64,000 nt of DNA from positions 1-64,000 of the forward strand of contig NZ_FQXV01000007.1 in assembly GCF_900130065.1 (NCBI RefSeq), given 5' to 3'. The position numbers and the translations under genes are program-made. Below are positions 15,115 through 24,978 of the stretch, piece by piece; within the stretch, counting starts at the first letter, position 1, and each line of letters opens with the position of its first letter. The stretch comes from Sporobacter termitidis DSM 10068. Its GTDB lineage: Bacteria; Bacillota; Clostridia; Oscillospirales; Oscillospiraceae. The notes beneath the pieces are model-generated. The model was not told the DNA's origin, searched no databases, and worked only from the letters and a program-made list of their open reading frames with translations.

Positions 15115-15840
15115 ATGATTGAAAACCTGAATAAAATCAACGGCTTGGATATTAAGGAATCGGCCTTAGATAAAGAAGACGGCAGCACGCCGAAGCTTTT
15201 GGAGATATCGCGCGAGCTTCAGGCAAATCTCAAAATCAGCGGCAGTTCCCCGCTGGACTCGGTTCTGCAGGCAATAACAAATATTCTGTGCGACGCGTCG
15301 CAAAACGAGCCGTGGTGGGATCATGTATATACCCTGAGGCATTATATCGACTGGCTGTATATCCATTCGATCAATGTTTCCATCATCTCCCTGATGATCG
15401 CCGAAGCGCTGGATTTAAAGCCGCAGCTGGACGATATCGCTCTCGGCGCGATCCTGCACGACATCGGCAAGCTCGCCATTCCAAAAAAAATTGTCCAGAA
15501 ACCGGGCAAGCTGAACGAGGAAGAGCAATTTTATATGCGCCATCACTGCGAGCTCGGCCTCAGCATGACCACCGGCTGCGGCTTATCCGGGATCAGCGTT
15601 GATATCATTGAGCAGCATCATGAAAGACTGGACGGCAGCGGGTATCCCCGGGGACTGACGGACGCCCAGATCCCGCTGCACGCGCGCATCGTCCTCATGG
15701 CGGACGTCATCGACGCCATGACCTCCTACAGACCGTACAAGAAGCCAAAACAGATAGAGGACGTCGTCGGCGAGCTGCGCCGGGAAAAATCAAAATACCC
15801 GCAGGATATCCTGGAGGTCTTTCGTTCCCTGCTCTTATGA
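15115..15840 (+). CDS. HD-GYP domain protein (putative cyclic-di-nucleotide phosphodiesterase)
   Basis: A 241-residue protein with an uncharacterised N-terminal stretch of about 75 residues, then an HD-GYP domain. Visible motifs are H-D-I-G-K (the HD pair), the H-H-C-E-L-G helix, H-H-E-R-x-D-G-S-G-Y-P and A-D-V-I-D-A-M-T. All metal ligands and the GYP signature are present, so hydrolysis of c-di-GMP (or a related signal) is likely. There is no sensor or receiver domain. The ATG is the first in frame after a stop, but I see no good ribosome site. The divergent XRE repressor may regulate it. Confidence 0.85.
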   Translation: MIENLNKINGLDIKESALDKEDGSTPKLLEISRELQANLKISGSSPLDSVLQAITNILCDASQNEPWWDHVYTLRHYIDWLYIHSINVSIISLMIAEALDLKPQLDDIALGAILHDIGKLAIPKKIVQKPGKLNEEEQFYMRHHCELGLSMTTGCGLSGISVDIIEQHHERLDGSGYPRGLTDAQIPLHARIVLMADVIDAMTSYRPYKKPKQIEDVVGELRREKSKYPQDILEVFRSLLL

Positions 15841-15871
15841 TCCATGATGTCCGGCGGGCGCAAATGAAGAC

Positions 15872-15914
15872 AAAAACATCAGCCTTACCGCAATTGCGGT
15901 AAGGCTGATGTTTT
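15872..15914. terminator. Bidirectional terminator between HD-GYP gene and argF
   Basis: Perfect 21-base arms, AAAACATCAGCCTTACCGCAA and its complement, serve both converging genes. Confidence 0.85.
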
Positions 15915-15958
15915 GCAGTATCAGCAAGCGCGCAGGGGCGGGTTCTCCGTCTCTTCTC

Positions 15959-16876
15959 TTATTTTCCGCCCATGAGGAGGTACATGACCGCTTTTTGGGC
16001 GTGGAGCCTGTTTTCCGCCTCGTCGAAAATCTCACCCGCATGCTCCTCGAAGACCTTTTCGGTAATCTCCTCGCCCCGGTGGGCCGGCAGGCAGTGCTGG
16101 ACCATGCAGCCGGGGTTTGCCAGGGCCATGAGCGCGTCGCTGACCTGATAGCCCTCGAAGGCCACCTTGCGCCGGGCGGCCTCCTGCTCCTGCCCCATGG
16201 ACGCCCAGACGTCGGTAAAGACGACGTCTGCGCCTCTGGCCGCCTCGGCGGGGACGCTTGCGAGCTCGAATTTCGCCTTCGTCTGCTTCGCGGCGAAATC
16301 GAGGATCTGCGGATGGGGGCGGTAATTCTCGGGGCACGCAACAGACACGTCCATGCCGCAGGTGAGGCCGCCGGCAATGATGGAGTTTGCCATATTGTTG
16401 CCGTCGCCGATATAGCAGATTTTCAGGCCCTTGAGCTTCTTCTTATACTCGCGGACCGTCTGGAGGTCGGCCAGCACCTGGCAGGGGTGCTCAAAATCGG
16501 TCAGGCCGTTGATGACGGGAATAGCGGCGTACTGCGCCAGCTTTTCGACCTCCTCCTGCTCAAAGGTGCGGATCATGATGCCGTCGCAGTAGCGGCTCAA
16601 AACGCGCGCCGTATCCTGGATCGGCTCGCCGCGCCCAAGCTGGCTGTCGGCGCTGGACAGAAAGATGCCGTGGCCGCCCAGCTGATAGATGCCTGTCTCG
16701 AAGGACACGCGCGTCCGGGTGGAACTTTTCGAGAAGAGCATGGCCAGCGTCCTGCCCGCCGGGAAGTCGTGCTTCTTCCCGGCCTTCTGCTCGGCTTTCA
16801 GCCGGTCGGCCGTATCGAGGATGGTGAGAATCTCGTCCTCGGTGAGGTCGAGCATTTTTAAAAGGTCTTTTTTCAT
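15959..16876 (-). CDS. argF: Ornithine carbamoyltransferase
   Basis: A 305-residue enzyme that joins carbamoyl phosphate to ornithine to give citrulline. The S-x-R-T-R carbamoyl-phosphate motif (S-S-T-R-T-R-V-S-F-E-T-G) is near residues 50-60. H-P-C-Q is in the middle and H-C-L-P-A-H-R-G-E-E near the C terminus, all diagnostic of OTCase. The ATG overlaps the argD stop (ATGA), so it is coupled to argD. It is the last gene of the arg cluster and ends before a bidirectional terminator. The carAB genes that supply its carbamoyl phosphate are at 35.6 kb. Confidence 0.95.
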   Translation of the reverse strand: MKKDLLKMLDLTEDEILTILDTADRLKAEQKAGKKHDFPAGRTLAMLFSKSSTRTRVSFETGIYQLGGHGIFLSSADSQLGRGEPIQDTARVLSRYCDGIMIRTFEQEEVEKLAQYAAIPVINGLTDFEHPCQVLADLQTVREYKKKLKGLKICYIGDGNNMANSIIAGGLTCGMDVSVACPENYRPHPQILDFAAKQTKAKFELASVPAEAARGADVVFTDVWASMGQEQEAARRKVAFEGYQVSDALMALANPGCMVQHCLPAHRGEEITEKVFEEHAGEIFDEAENRLHAQKAVMYLLMGGK

Positions 16877-18060
16877 TTGGCGTCCTCCAGAACTTTTTCT
16901 AAAATCGCGAGGCCCGCGTCGATCTCCTCGTCGGTGATGGTCAGCGGCGGGAGCATGCGGATGGCGTCGGCCCCCGCGGTGAGCATCAACAGGCCGCTGT
17001 CGATGCATTTGGCGGCGATCTCCTTGGGCGCCGCGCCCTGAATCGAAACGCCCAGCATCAGCCCGAGGCCGCGCACCTCTTTGACTCTGGGGGAATTCCA
17101 GCCGGTGATCGTCTTTTTGATACGCGCCCCTTTTCCGGCCACGTCGGCGATCAGCGCCGGCGTCAGCTGGCTGAGCACCGCCAGGGCCGCGGCGCAGGTG
17201 ACGGGATTGCCGCCGAAGGTGGCCGCGTGGGTCCCGGCCGTTAAAACGCCGGCGCATTTTTCATTGGCCAGGATGCCGCCCATGGGGAGCCCGCCGGCGA
17301 TGCCCTTGGCAAAGGTGACGACGTCGGGACTGACGTCATACTGCTGGTAGGCAAAGAGCGCTCCCGTCCTGCCGACGCCTGTCTGGACCTCGTCGACGAT
17401 GAAGACGAGGTCCTTCTCTTTGCAGAAGGCTTCGACCTGTTTGACGTATTCCGGCGCAAGCGGCAGGACGCCGCCCTCCCCCTGGACGAGCTCGAGCATG
17501 ACGGCGCACGTCTCGCTGTCGGCGACGCTCTTAAGGCTCTCCATGTCATTGGCCCTGGCGTGGGCAAAGCCCTGGGTGAACGGGAAAAAGTAGGTATGGA
17601 AGTTATCCTGCCCCGTGGCGGCCAGCGTTGTGATCGTCCGCCCGTGGAAGGACTGGACAAGCGTCACGATCTTGCTGCGCCCCTGTCCGTATTTGTCAAA
17701 GGAATACTTGCGTGCCAGCTTGATGGCGCCCTCGTTGGATTCCGCGCCGGAATTGGCGTAAAACACCGCCGCCATGCCCGACCGGGCCGTCAGCTCCCTG
17801 GCCAGCGCGGCGCCGGGTTCCGTGTAAAACAGGTTCGACATATGCTGCAGCTTCAAGGCCTGCTGATATATCGCCTCGGCCCACTTGACGTTGCCGTATC
17901 CCAGCGAGTTGACGCCGATGCCGCTGGTGAAGTCGATGTATTCCTTCCCTTCCGGGCTGTAGACCCTCGCCCCCTGACCGTGGTCGATGACGACGTCGAA
18001 CCGGGCGTAGGTCTGCATGATGTTGTCTTTATACAAGGCTTTGATCTCGTTGCTGGTCAT
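16873..18060 (-). CDS. argD: Acetylornithine aminotransferase
   Basis: A 395-residue class III aminotransferase. The PLP lysine lies in T-F-A-K-G-I-A-G-G-L-P, the cofactor-binding F-x-N-S-G-A-E-S-N-E motif is at about residue 105, and D-E-V-Q-T-G-V-G-R-T-G carries the Asp that contacts the ring nitrogen. It converts N-acetylglutamate semialdehyde to N-acetylornithine. I start at the ATG after TAGGAG; 15 codons further upstream do not resemble the family. The gap to argB (315 bases) is filled with repeats. Confidence 0.95.
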   Translation of the reverse strand: MTSNEIKALYKDNIMQTYARFDVVIDHGQGARVYSPEGKEYIDFTSGIGVNSLGYGNVKWAEAIYQQALKLQHMSNLFYTEPGAALARELTARSGMAAVFYANSGAESNEGAIKLARKYSFDKYGQGRSKIVTLVQSFHGRTITTLAATGQDNFHTYFFPFTQGFAHARANDMESLKSVADSETCAVMLELVQGEGGVLPLAPEYVKQVEAFCKEKDLVFIVDEVQTGVGRTGALFAYQQYDVSPDVVTFAKGIAGGLPMGGILANEKCAGVLTAGTHAATFGGNPVTCAAALAVLSQLTPALIADVAGKGARIKKTITGWNSPRVKEVRGLGLMLGVSIQGAAPKEIAAKCIDSGLLMLTAGADAIRMLPPLTITDEEIDAGLAILEKVLEDAK

Positions 18061-18157
18061 GCTATCACTCCTAACTAAATAACGGCGGGACGCTGAGGGC
18101 GGCATCCCTTGCTCTGTCTATCGGCATAGAAGCCGCGCCTGCAAGATACTCCTTCAG

Positions 18158-18375
18158 TCGGCTTCGCCGACAGCTCCCTCATGGAGGGAGCCTTTGGAAA
18201 CGACGGGCGATTGATAATCGCCCCTACTACATAAAAATATAAATCGCCGCAGGGACGACCATTGGCCGACTGCCGGGGTATGGGACAAAGCCCTTCGCGG
18301 GGTCCGGGGCGGAGCCCCGTATAAATGGGGTCATAGGGCGCAACCCTATACCTCTATTGGGCGGGTGGGTGGGCT
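18158..18375. repeat. Repeat-filled gap inside the arg cluster (argD-argB)
   Basis: Holds, in order, a CTCCCTCATGGAGGGAG palindrome with a GGCTTCGCCGACAG arm, the GACGGGCGATTGATAATCGCCC element, and a long GGGCGGGTGGGTGGG-family copy with GTATGGG, GGGGTCCGGGGCGGAGCCCC and AGGGCGCAACCCT hairpins. No gene or T-tract terminator was seen, so read-through from argB to argD remains possible. Confidence 0.65.
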
Positions 18376-19236
18376 TTAAAATATCATGGTGCCCGCGCCC
18401 TCATCCGTCAGCATCTCGATGAGGATCGAGTGCGGGATGCGCCCGTCCAGGATGTGCGTGCGCTTGACGCCGCCGTCGATGGCGCCGGCGCAGCATTCGA
18501 TCTTCGGGATCATGCCGCCGGAGATAACGCCCGCGTCCGAGAGCGCCTGTATCTCGCCGCGCTTGATGACCTTGATAAGCGTCGCGTCGTCCTTCGGGTC
18601 GCGGAGGACGCCGCGGGTGTCGGTGAGGATGATGAGCTTCTCAGCGCCCAGCGACACGGCGAGCCTGGAGGCCGCCGTATCGGCGTTGACGTTGTAGGAT
18701 GTATCCGCGTCGATACCGATGGCCACCGTGGCCACGACCGGTATGAGGTTATCCTCCATCGCCTTCTGGACGACGGAAGGGTTGATCGTCGTAATATCGC
18801 CGACAAGGCCGTAGTCCTCCCCGTCGTCCCGCCGCATGCGCCTGGCCTCGATGAGGCAGCCGTCGATGCCGCACAGGCCGATGGCGCGGCCCCCCTTGCG
18901 GATGATGGTCGCCACCAGGTCCTTGTTGACCTTGCCGCACAGGACGCCCTGGACGACGGTCATTGTCTCCTCGTCGGTGTACCGGAGGCCCCTGACAAAT
19001 TTCGGCTCCTTGCCGATCTTCCCCAGCATGTCGTTGATCTCCGGCCCGCCGCCGTGGACGAGCACCACATGGATGCCGACCAGATGCAGGAGGATGATGT
19101 CCTCCATCACCGCGTCAAACAGCTCGGGGCTGATCATGGCGTTGCCGCCATATTTGATGACGACGACCTTCCCGTAATACTGCTGTATATACGGCAGCGC
19201 CTCCACCAGCGTCTGGGCCCGTTCAAGATTGTTCAT
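18376..19236 (-). CDS. argB: Acetylglutamate kinase
   Basis: A 286-residue amino-acid kinase. K-Y-G-G-N-A-M is at about residue 29, H-G-G-G-P-E-I-N near 60 and the late G-G-M-I-P-K-I-E-C-C motif near 240. It phosphorylates N-acetylglutamate. The N-terminal helix upstream of the first strand resembles the extension of the arginine-sensitive hexameric type, so feedback inhibition by arginine is plausible but not proven. GGAGG precedes the ATG. Confidence 0.95.
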   Translation of the reverse strand: MNNLERAQTLVEALPYIQQYYGKVVVIKYGGNAMISPELFDAVMEDIILLHLVGIHVVLVHGGGPEINDMLGKIGKEPKFVRGLRYTDEETMTVVQGVLCGKVNKDLVATIIRKGGRAIGLCGIDGCLIEARRMRRDDGEDYGLVGDITTINPSVVQKAMEDNLIPVVATVAIGIDADTSYNVNADTAASRLAVSLGAEKLIILTDTRGVLRDPKDDATLIKVIKRGEIQALSDAGVISGGMIPKIECCAGAIDGGVKRTHILDGRIPHSILIEMLTDEGAGTMIF

Positions 19237-19312
19237 GCCGATACCTCCAAGATGCGATATGTTTGCCGGGAGTGCCCCTATCGGAGAGAGCGTGCCTTAA
19301 CCCCAATATAGC

Positions 19313-19560
19313 GACGACGGGCGATTGATAATCGCCCCTACATAAAAACATAAGAATCGCCGTAGGGACGGCCATCGGCCGACCGCCGGGGTATGGGGAG
19401 AAAGCCCCTCGCGGGGTCCGGGGCGGAGCCCCGCTTTAAAAGGGGTCATAGGGCGCAGCGCCAGCGAGATTTATGCCGAGGCGGAATTTATTTCCGCCCG
19501 GCAGATTAAATCATCAGGGGCCCCCCGCGCGGCCTGCCGCGTGGGGAAATCGGGCGGGTG
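19313..19560. repeat. Repeat-filled gap inside the arg cluster (argB-argJ)
   Basis: Contains GACGGGCGATTGATAATCGCCC (19315), a GGGGTCCGGGGCGGAGCCCC hairpin, then the GCGAGATTTATGCCGAGGCG...CTGCCGCGTGGGG element (19463-19549), ending in GGGCGGGTGGGG. The layout resembles the gap at 51.6-51.8 kb. Confidence 0.65.
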
Positions 19561-19565
19561 GGGAT

Positions 19566-20783
19566 TTAAGTCCTGTAGTCGCCGTTGATTTTGATGTAAT
19601 CATATGTGATATCGCAGCCCCAGCAGGTGCACTCCCCCGCGCCGGAACCGATATTGACGGCAATCGTCACATCGTGCTCGGTCAGGATTTTCTTGGCCAG
19701 CGCCTCGTCAAAGCCGAGGCCGCGCCCGTTTTTACAGACGTCCACGGTCCCCGCGGCTGATTTAAACGCGACCGAGACCTGATCCGGGTCGAATTCAACG
19801 CCCGAATAGCCCATGGCGCAGAGCACCCGGCCCCAGTTGGCGTCAGCCCCGAAGACCGCCGCTTTGGTAAGCGTGGAGGAGATGACCGACTTTGAAAGCG
19901 TCTCCGCGGCCGCCACGTCGGCGGCGCCGGTCACCGTACAGGTGATGAGGTGCGTGGCGCCCTCGCCGTCGGAGGCCATGGAGATGGCCAGCCTGACGCA
20001 TGTCTCCCTGAGCGCCGCGACGAACGCCTTATAATCATCGTTTTCCGCGTCGATGAGAGTGTTCCCGGCATAGCCGTTGGCCAGGAGGCAGCACATGTCG
20101 TTTGTGGAGGTATCGCCGTCCACGGAAATGCGGTTGAAGCTGACCGTCACCACGTCCAGAAGCGCCTTTTTGATCATGGCTGCCGTGATGGCGCAGTCGG
20201 TGGTAATAAAGCAGAGCATGGTGCCCATGTTCGGGTGGATCATCCCGCTGCCCTTGGCGATGCCGCCGAGCCTTACTGTTTTGCCGCCAAGCTGCGTCTC
20301 GATGGCGCACTCCTTCATAACGGTGTCCGTGGTCATGATGGCCGCCGCCGCATCGGAGGAGCCATCCGCGCTGAGCCCTGATGCCAGCGCCGGCACGCCC
20401 TGCTCGATCACCACGACCGGCAGCGCCTGGCCAATGACGCCCGTGGAGGCGACGATGACGGCCTCCGGCGATATGCCGAGCGCCCTGGCAGCGGCTGCAC
20501 AGCTGCGTTCCGCATTTTCCTCGCCCTGCGGCGCGCAGGCGTTGGCGTTGCCGCTGTTGGCGAGGATCGCCCGCGCTTTGCCGTCCGCCAGATGCGCTTT
20601 CGTCACGAGGAGCGGCGCCGCCTTAACGACGTTTTTCGTATAAACCGCCGCGGCGGCCGCGTCGCCCTCCGAAACGATGAGCGCCAGGTCCTTTTTGGCC
20701 GGATTGTTCGTCTTCACGCCGACATGGATGCCGGCCGCCTTGAATCCCGCAGCGGCACACACGCCGCCGTCGATAAATTTCAT
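19566..20783 (-). CDS. argJ: Bifunctional ornithine acetyltransferase / N-acetylglutamate synthase
   Basis: A 405-residue ArgJ. It transfers acetyl from N-acetylornithine to glutamate, and bifunctional members also use acetyl-CoA. The N-terminal N-S-G-N-A-N-A oxyanion region and the self-cleavage site in I-M-T-T-D-T (Thr as N-terminal nucleophile of the beta chain) are visible, as is G-M-I-H-P-N-M-G-T-M-L. GAAGGA lies 9 bases before the ATG at 20783; the ATG three codons earlier abuts that site. With argJ present the acetyl group is recycled, and no separate argA or argE is needed in the cluster. Confidence 0.93.
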   Translation of the reverse strand: MKFIDGGVCAAAGFKAAGIHVGVKTNNPAKKDLALIVSEGDAAAAAVYTKNVVKAAPLLVTKAHLADGKARAILANSGNANACAPQGEENAERSCAAAARALGISPEAVIVASTGVIGQALPVVVIEQGVPALASGLSADGSSDAAAAIMTTDTVMKECAIETQLGGKTVRLGGIAKGSGMIHPNMGTMLCFITTDCAITAAMIKKALLDVVTVSFNRISVDGDTSTNDMCCLLANGYAGNTLIDAENDDYKAFVAALRETCVRLAISMASDGEGATHLITCTVTGAADVAAAETLSKSVISSTLTKAAVFGADANWGRVLCAMGYSGVEFDPDQVSVAFKSAAGTVDVCKNGRGLGFDEALAKKILTEHDVTIAVNIGSGAGECTCWGCDITYDYIKINGDYRT

Positions 20784-20805
20784 AGTGATCATTCCTTCAC
20801 TTTTT

Positions 20806-20938
20806 TGGCTCCCTCAGACGAGGGAGCTGTCGCCCGCGGGCGACTGAGGGAGGGATAACGCGCACCTGAAGTCCGGTGTATCTCTCCTTCCGTCACGGCT
20901 TTCAGCCGTGCCACCTCCCTCGTCCGAGGGAGGCAAGG
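20806..20938. repeat. Paired CTCCCTC/GAGGGAG palindromes between argJ and argC
   Basis: GGCTCCCTCAGACGAGGGAGC with a GTCGCCCGCGGGCGAC arm faces CACGGCTTTCAGCCGTG plus CCTCCCTCGTCCGAGGGAGG. Similar units are at 18163. They could fold in RNA but have no T-tract. Confidence 0.6.
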
Positions 20939-21868
20939 CTAAATCAGTCCTGTTTCCTCCGGCAGGCCCAGCATGATGTTCAGGTTCTGGACGGCGGCGC
21001 CGGAGGCGCCTTTGCCGAGGTTGTCGAAGCGGGCGGTGAGGAGCGTTTCGCCGTCGGTGCCGCTGACGGTGATCATGAGATCGTTCGTCCCCGCGCCCCA
21101 GTTGCTGTTCAAATACCCGCTGCCAAGCTCTGGAGCCACCTTTACAAACCGCTGCCCGGCGTAATACCCCGCCAGCTCATCCCGTATCGTCCGGGAGGTC
21201 TGCTTACCGCACAGCATGTCGTCATGCAGCATGACCGTCGTGGCCATGCCCTTGTAATAGTCGTCGACGACGGGGCAAAAGACCGGCGCCCTCGTCAGGC
21301 CGGTGACTTCCGTCATTTCGGCGAAATGCTTGTGGCGGAGGGTCAGGCCGTAAAGCCTCGGAGCGAGCAGGTCCGGCGTCTTCTCCTGCTCGTACTGGGC
21401 GATCATCTTCTTCCCGCCGCCGGAGTAACCGGTGAGGGAAAAGCAGGTCAGCGGATAGTTTTTCGGCAGGATGCCCAGCGAGACGAGCGGATAGACAAGC
21501 GAGATAAAGCCCACGGCGTGGCAGCCCGGATTGGCCAGGCGTTTTGCCGTTTTGATCTTCTCCCGCTGGCTTTTCGACATTTCGGGATAGCCGTAGACCC
21601 AGCCCGGCGCCGTCCGGTACGCGGTGGAGGCGTCGATCACGCGCACGCTGTCATTTTCGATCATCGCCACGGCTTCCCGCGCGGCGTCGTCCGGCAGGCA
21701 AAGGATGACGATATCGGCGCTGTTCAGGAGCTTTTTGCGCTCGGCGATATCCTTGCGTAATGCGGGGTCGATCAGCAAAAGCTCGATATCGTCCCGCTCC
21801 CCCAGCCTGTCGTGAATCTGCAGGCCGGTGGTGCCCTCCTGTCCGTCGATATATATTTTAGGTTTCAT
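20939..21868 (-). CDS. argC: N-acetyl-gamma-glutamyl-phosphate reductase, short (type 2) form
   Basis: A 309-residue ArgC of the shorter type-2 class: the N terminus I-Y-I-D-G-Q-E-G-T-T-G-L is characteristic. The nucleophilic Cys is in N-P-G-C-H-A-V-G-F (about residue 115) and a conserved H-K-H is near 185. It reduces N-acetylglutamyl phosphate to the semialdehyde with NADPH. Most Clostridia have the ~345-residue type-1 enzyme, so this choice is somewhat unusual. GAGG precedes the ATG, and the argH stop lies 10 bases upstream. Confidence 0.92.
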   Translation of the reverse strand: MKPKIYIDGQEGTTGLQIHDRLGERDDIELLLIDPALRKDIAERKKLLNSADIVILCLPDDAAREAVAMIENDSVRVIDASTAYRTAPGWVYGYPEMSKSQREKIKTAKRLANPGCHAVGFISLVYPLVSLGILPKNYPLTCFSLTGYSGGGKKMIAQYEQEKTPDLLAPRLYGLTLRHKHFAEMTEVTGLTRAPVFCPVVDDYYKGMATTVMLHDDMLCGKQTSRTIRDELAGYYAGQRFVKVAPELGSGYLNSNWGAGTNDLMITVSGTDGETLLTARFDNLGKGASGAAVQNLNIMLGLPEETGLI

Positions 21869-21878
21869 GACGAAAGCC

Positions 21879-23261
21879 TCATTTCGTTCTTTCTTTCAGG
21901 AATTTCGCGACGCTGTCCAGCTGGGCCCGCACGGACTCGGCGGACGGCCCGCCGGGCACATTACGCAGCCCCACGCAATTTTCGAGCCGGACGGCGTCGA
22001 ACACGTCGCCCTCAAAGAGCGGCGAGAACGCCTTGTACGTCTCCAAGGTCAGCGCCTCCAGCGTCTGCCCGTTATCGATGCAATGATGCACCAGCTTCCC
22101 GATGACCGTGTACGCGTCGCGGAACGGGAGACCCTTCTTCACGAGATAATCGGCGCAGTCGGTGGCGTTGATAAACCCCTCGGACGCGGCGCGGCGCATG
22201 TTGTCGGGCTTTACAGCCATGGTGGCGAGCATCGCCGTGAAGACCGGCAGGACCTTTTTCACCGTGTCGACAGCGTCGAACACCTGCTCCTTATCCTCCT
22301 GCATATCCTTGTTGTACGCCAGCGGCAGACCCTTCATCACGGTCAGAAGGCCCATGAGGCTGCCGTAAACGCGGCCTGTTTTGCCCCGGACGAGCTCGGC
22401 GATATCGGGGTTTTTCTTCTGCGGCATGATGGACGAGCCTGTGGAATACGCGTCGGACAGTTCGATGAACTTGAATTCCCACGAGCACCATAGGATGATC
22501 TCCTCGGCAAAGCGCGACAGGTGCATCATCAAAATCGACAAGCCGCTTAAAAGCTCCACGGCGTAATCCCGGTCGGAAACGCCGTCAAGGCTGTTTTCCG
22601 TGATACGGGCAAAGCCGAGCTTTCTGGCAACGCTTCGTCGGTCGATCGGGTACGTCGTCCCGGTGAGCGCACCGCTGCCGAGGGGACACTCGTCCATGCG
22701 CGCAAGACAGTCCTCCAGCCGGGTGACGTCCCGCCTTAGCATATTGGCGTAGGCCATCATGTGGTGGGCAAACGTCGTCGGCTGCGCCCGCTGAAGGTGC
22801 GTATAGGCGGGCATGATCGTCTCTGTGTTCTTACCCGCGATGTCCAGAAGCACCGACATCATGGCAAGCGCGGCATCCCGGATATTTTCAATCTCTTTTT
22901 TCAGGTGCAGACGGAAATCAAGGGCAACCTGGTCGTTCCGGCTCCTGGCGGTGTGCAGGCGTTTGCCGGCGTCGCCGATACGCCGCGTCAGCTCCGCCTC
23001 GACGCTCATATGGATGTCCTCGTCCTGCAGGCTGAACTCAAATTTCCCGGCCTCAATATCCGCGAGGATATCGTTCAACGCCGCAATGATCTTACCGGCT
23101 TCCGATTTCTCTATAATGCCCTGGTCCCCCAGCATCCCGGCGTGCGCGATCGAGCCGGCGATGTCCTCTTTATAGAGCCGCTTGTCAAACGTGATCGACG
23201 CGTTCAGTTCGTCGACGAGCGCGTCCGTGTCGCTCGAAAATCTTCCGGACCAGAGTTTCAT
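21879..23261 (-). CDS. argH: Argininosuccinate lyase
   Basis: A 460-residue fumarase/aspartase-superfamily lyase with the signature G-S-S-I-M-P-Q-K-K-N-P-D near residues 280-291. The conserved T-x-S-H (here A-Y-T-H-L-Q) and S-R-N-D-Q-V regions are also visible. It splits argininosuccinate into arginine and fumarate. AAAGGA precedes the ATG. It is followed by argC at 10 bases and preceded by argG with a 160-base gap that holds one CATTCCCGCG repeat. Confidence 0.95.
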   Translation of the reverse strand: MKLWSGRFSSDTDALVDELNASITFDKRLYKEDIAGSIAHAGMLGDQGIIEKSEAGKIIAALNDILADIEAGKFEFSLQDEDIHMSVEAELTRRIGDAGKRLHTARSRNDQVALDFRLHLKKEIENIRDAALAMMSVLLDIAGKNTETIMPAYTHLQRAQPTTFAHHMMAYANMLRRDVTRLEDCLARMDECPLGSGALTGTTYPIDRRSVARKLGFARITENSLDGVSDRDYAVELLSGLSILMMHLSRFAEEIILWCSWEFKFIELSDAYSTGSSIMPQKKNPDIAELVRGKTGRVYGSLMGLLTVMKGLPLAYNKDMQEDKEQVFDAVDTVKKVLPVFTAMLATMAVKPDNMRRAASEGFINATDCADYLVKKGLPFRDAYTVIGKLVHHCIDNGQTLEALTLETYKAFSPLFEGDVFDAVRLENCVGLRNVPGGPSAESVRAQLDSVAKFLKERTK

Positions 23262-23374
23262 AGTGCGTGTTCCTTTCTGTTGCAGAGTGCATAGGTTGAT
23301 GTGCCATTTGCGGGATGTATCAGGCCAGACAGGGCGGATATGGAATCCGCCCCTACGGGGAAGGTCCCGGTGTT

Positions 23375-23402
23375 GTCATTCCCGCGAAGGCGGGAATCCA
23401 CG
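23375..23402 (+). repeat. Single CATTCCCGCGAAGGCGGGAATCCA element
   Basis: One copy of the palindromic element found as facing pairs at 9.2 and 40.8 kb and singly at 52.6 kb. It lies between argG and argH. Confidence 0.7.
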
Positions 23403-23423
23403 CGTCTTCTGTCCCCCATGGAT

Positions 23424-24644
<1,221 letters not shown>

Positions 24645-24675
24645 TGTAAAATACCTCCAAAATGACGTTAAAGAT

Positions 24676-24704
24676 ACTATAGCACCGAATGTATTATTAT
24701 GCAA
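24676..24704 (-). promoter_or_regulatory. arg cluster promoter
   Basis: On the minus strand: TTGCAT, 17 bases, TATAGT, giving a leader of about 25 bases before argG. ATGAATAGTAATGAC, an ARG-box-like half-site, lies immediately upstream of the -35. Confidence 0.8.
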
Positions 24705-24770
24705 CAGTTTTTAGTCATTACTATTCATATATTTGCAAATTCAAACCATTCTATATCCGTCAGAAAATAC

Positions 24771-24823
24771 AAAATGCATAATATCCTGAATATTCATGAA
24801 TATTATGCATTTCATTATGAATG
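24771..24823. promoter_or_regulatory. ArgR-like operator (tandem ARG boxes)
   Basis: A near-perfect palindrome with arms AAATGCATAATAT and ATATTATGCATTT around CCTGAATATTCATGA, followed by ATTATGAATG. The units fit the ARG-box pattern TGAATAWWWATTCA. It lies about 70-120 bases upstream of the -35 of argG, so DNA looping or cooperative hexamer binding is likely. A matching set precedes carA at 35.43 kb. Confidence 0.7.
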
Positions 24824-24859
24824 TTTATAAAGAGCCTGTCCCTTTCGCTTTATAAAGCA

Positions 24860-24923
24860 GCGAAGAATCCGCGGGCAATCTCAAATCGGCGCATCAGCCA
24901 TAGATTGCCTGAAGATTCTTCGC
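24860..24923. repeat. Imperfect inverted repeat GCGAAGAATC / GATTCTTCGC
   Basis: Outer arms GCGAAGAATC/GATTCTTCGC and inner arms GGCAATCT/AGATTGCC around about 20 bases. It lies between the TPM gene and the arg operator and could serve as a terminator for the minus-strand cluster ending at 24979, though it lacks a T-tract. Confidence 0.5.
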
Positions 24924-24978
24924 TTTGCTCAGAATGTCACATCTAGCGGCAAAACCGCGTTTACGGTGAAGGGAACAG

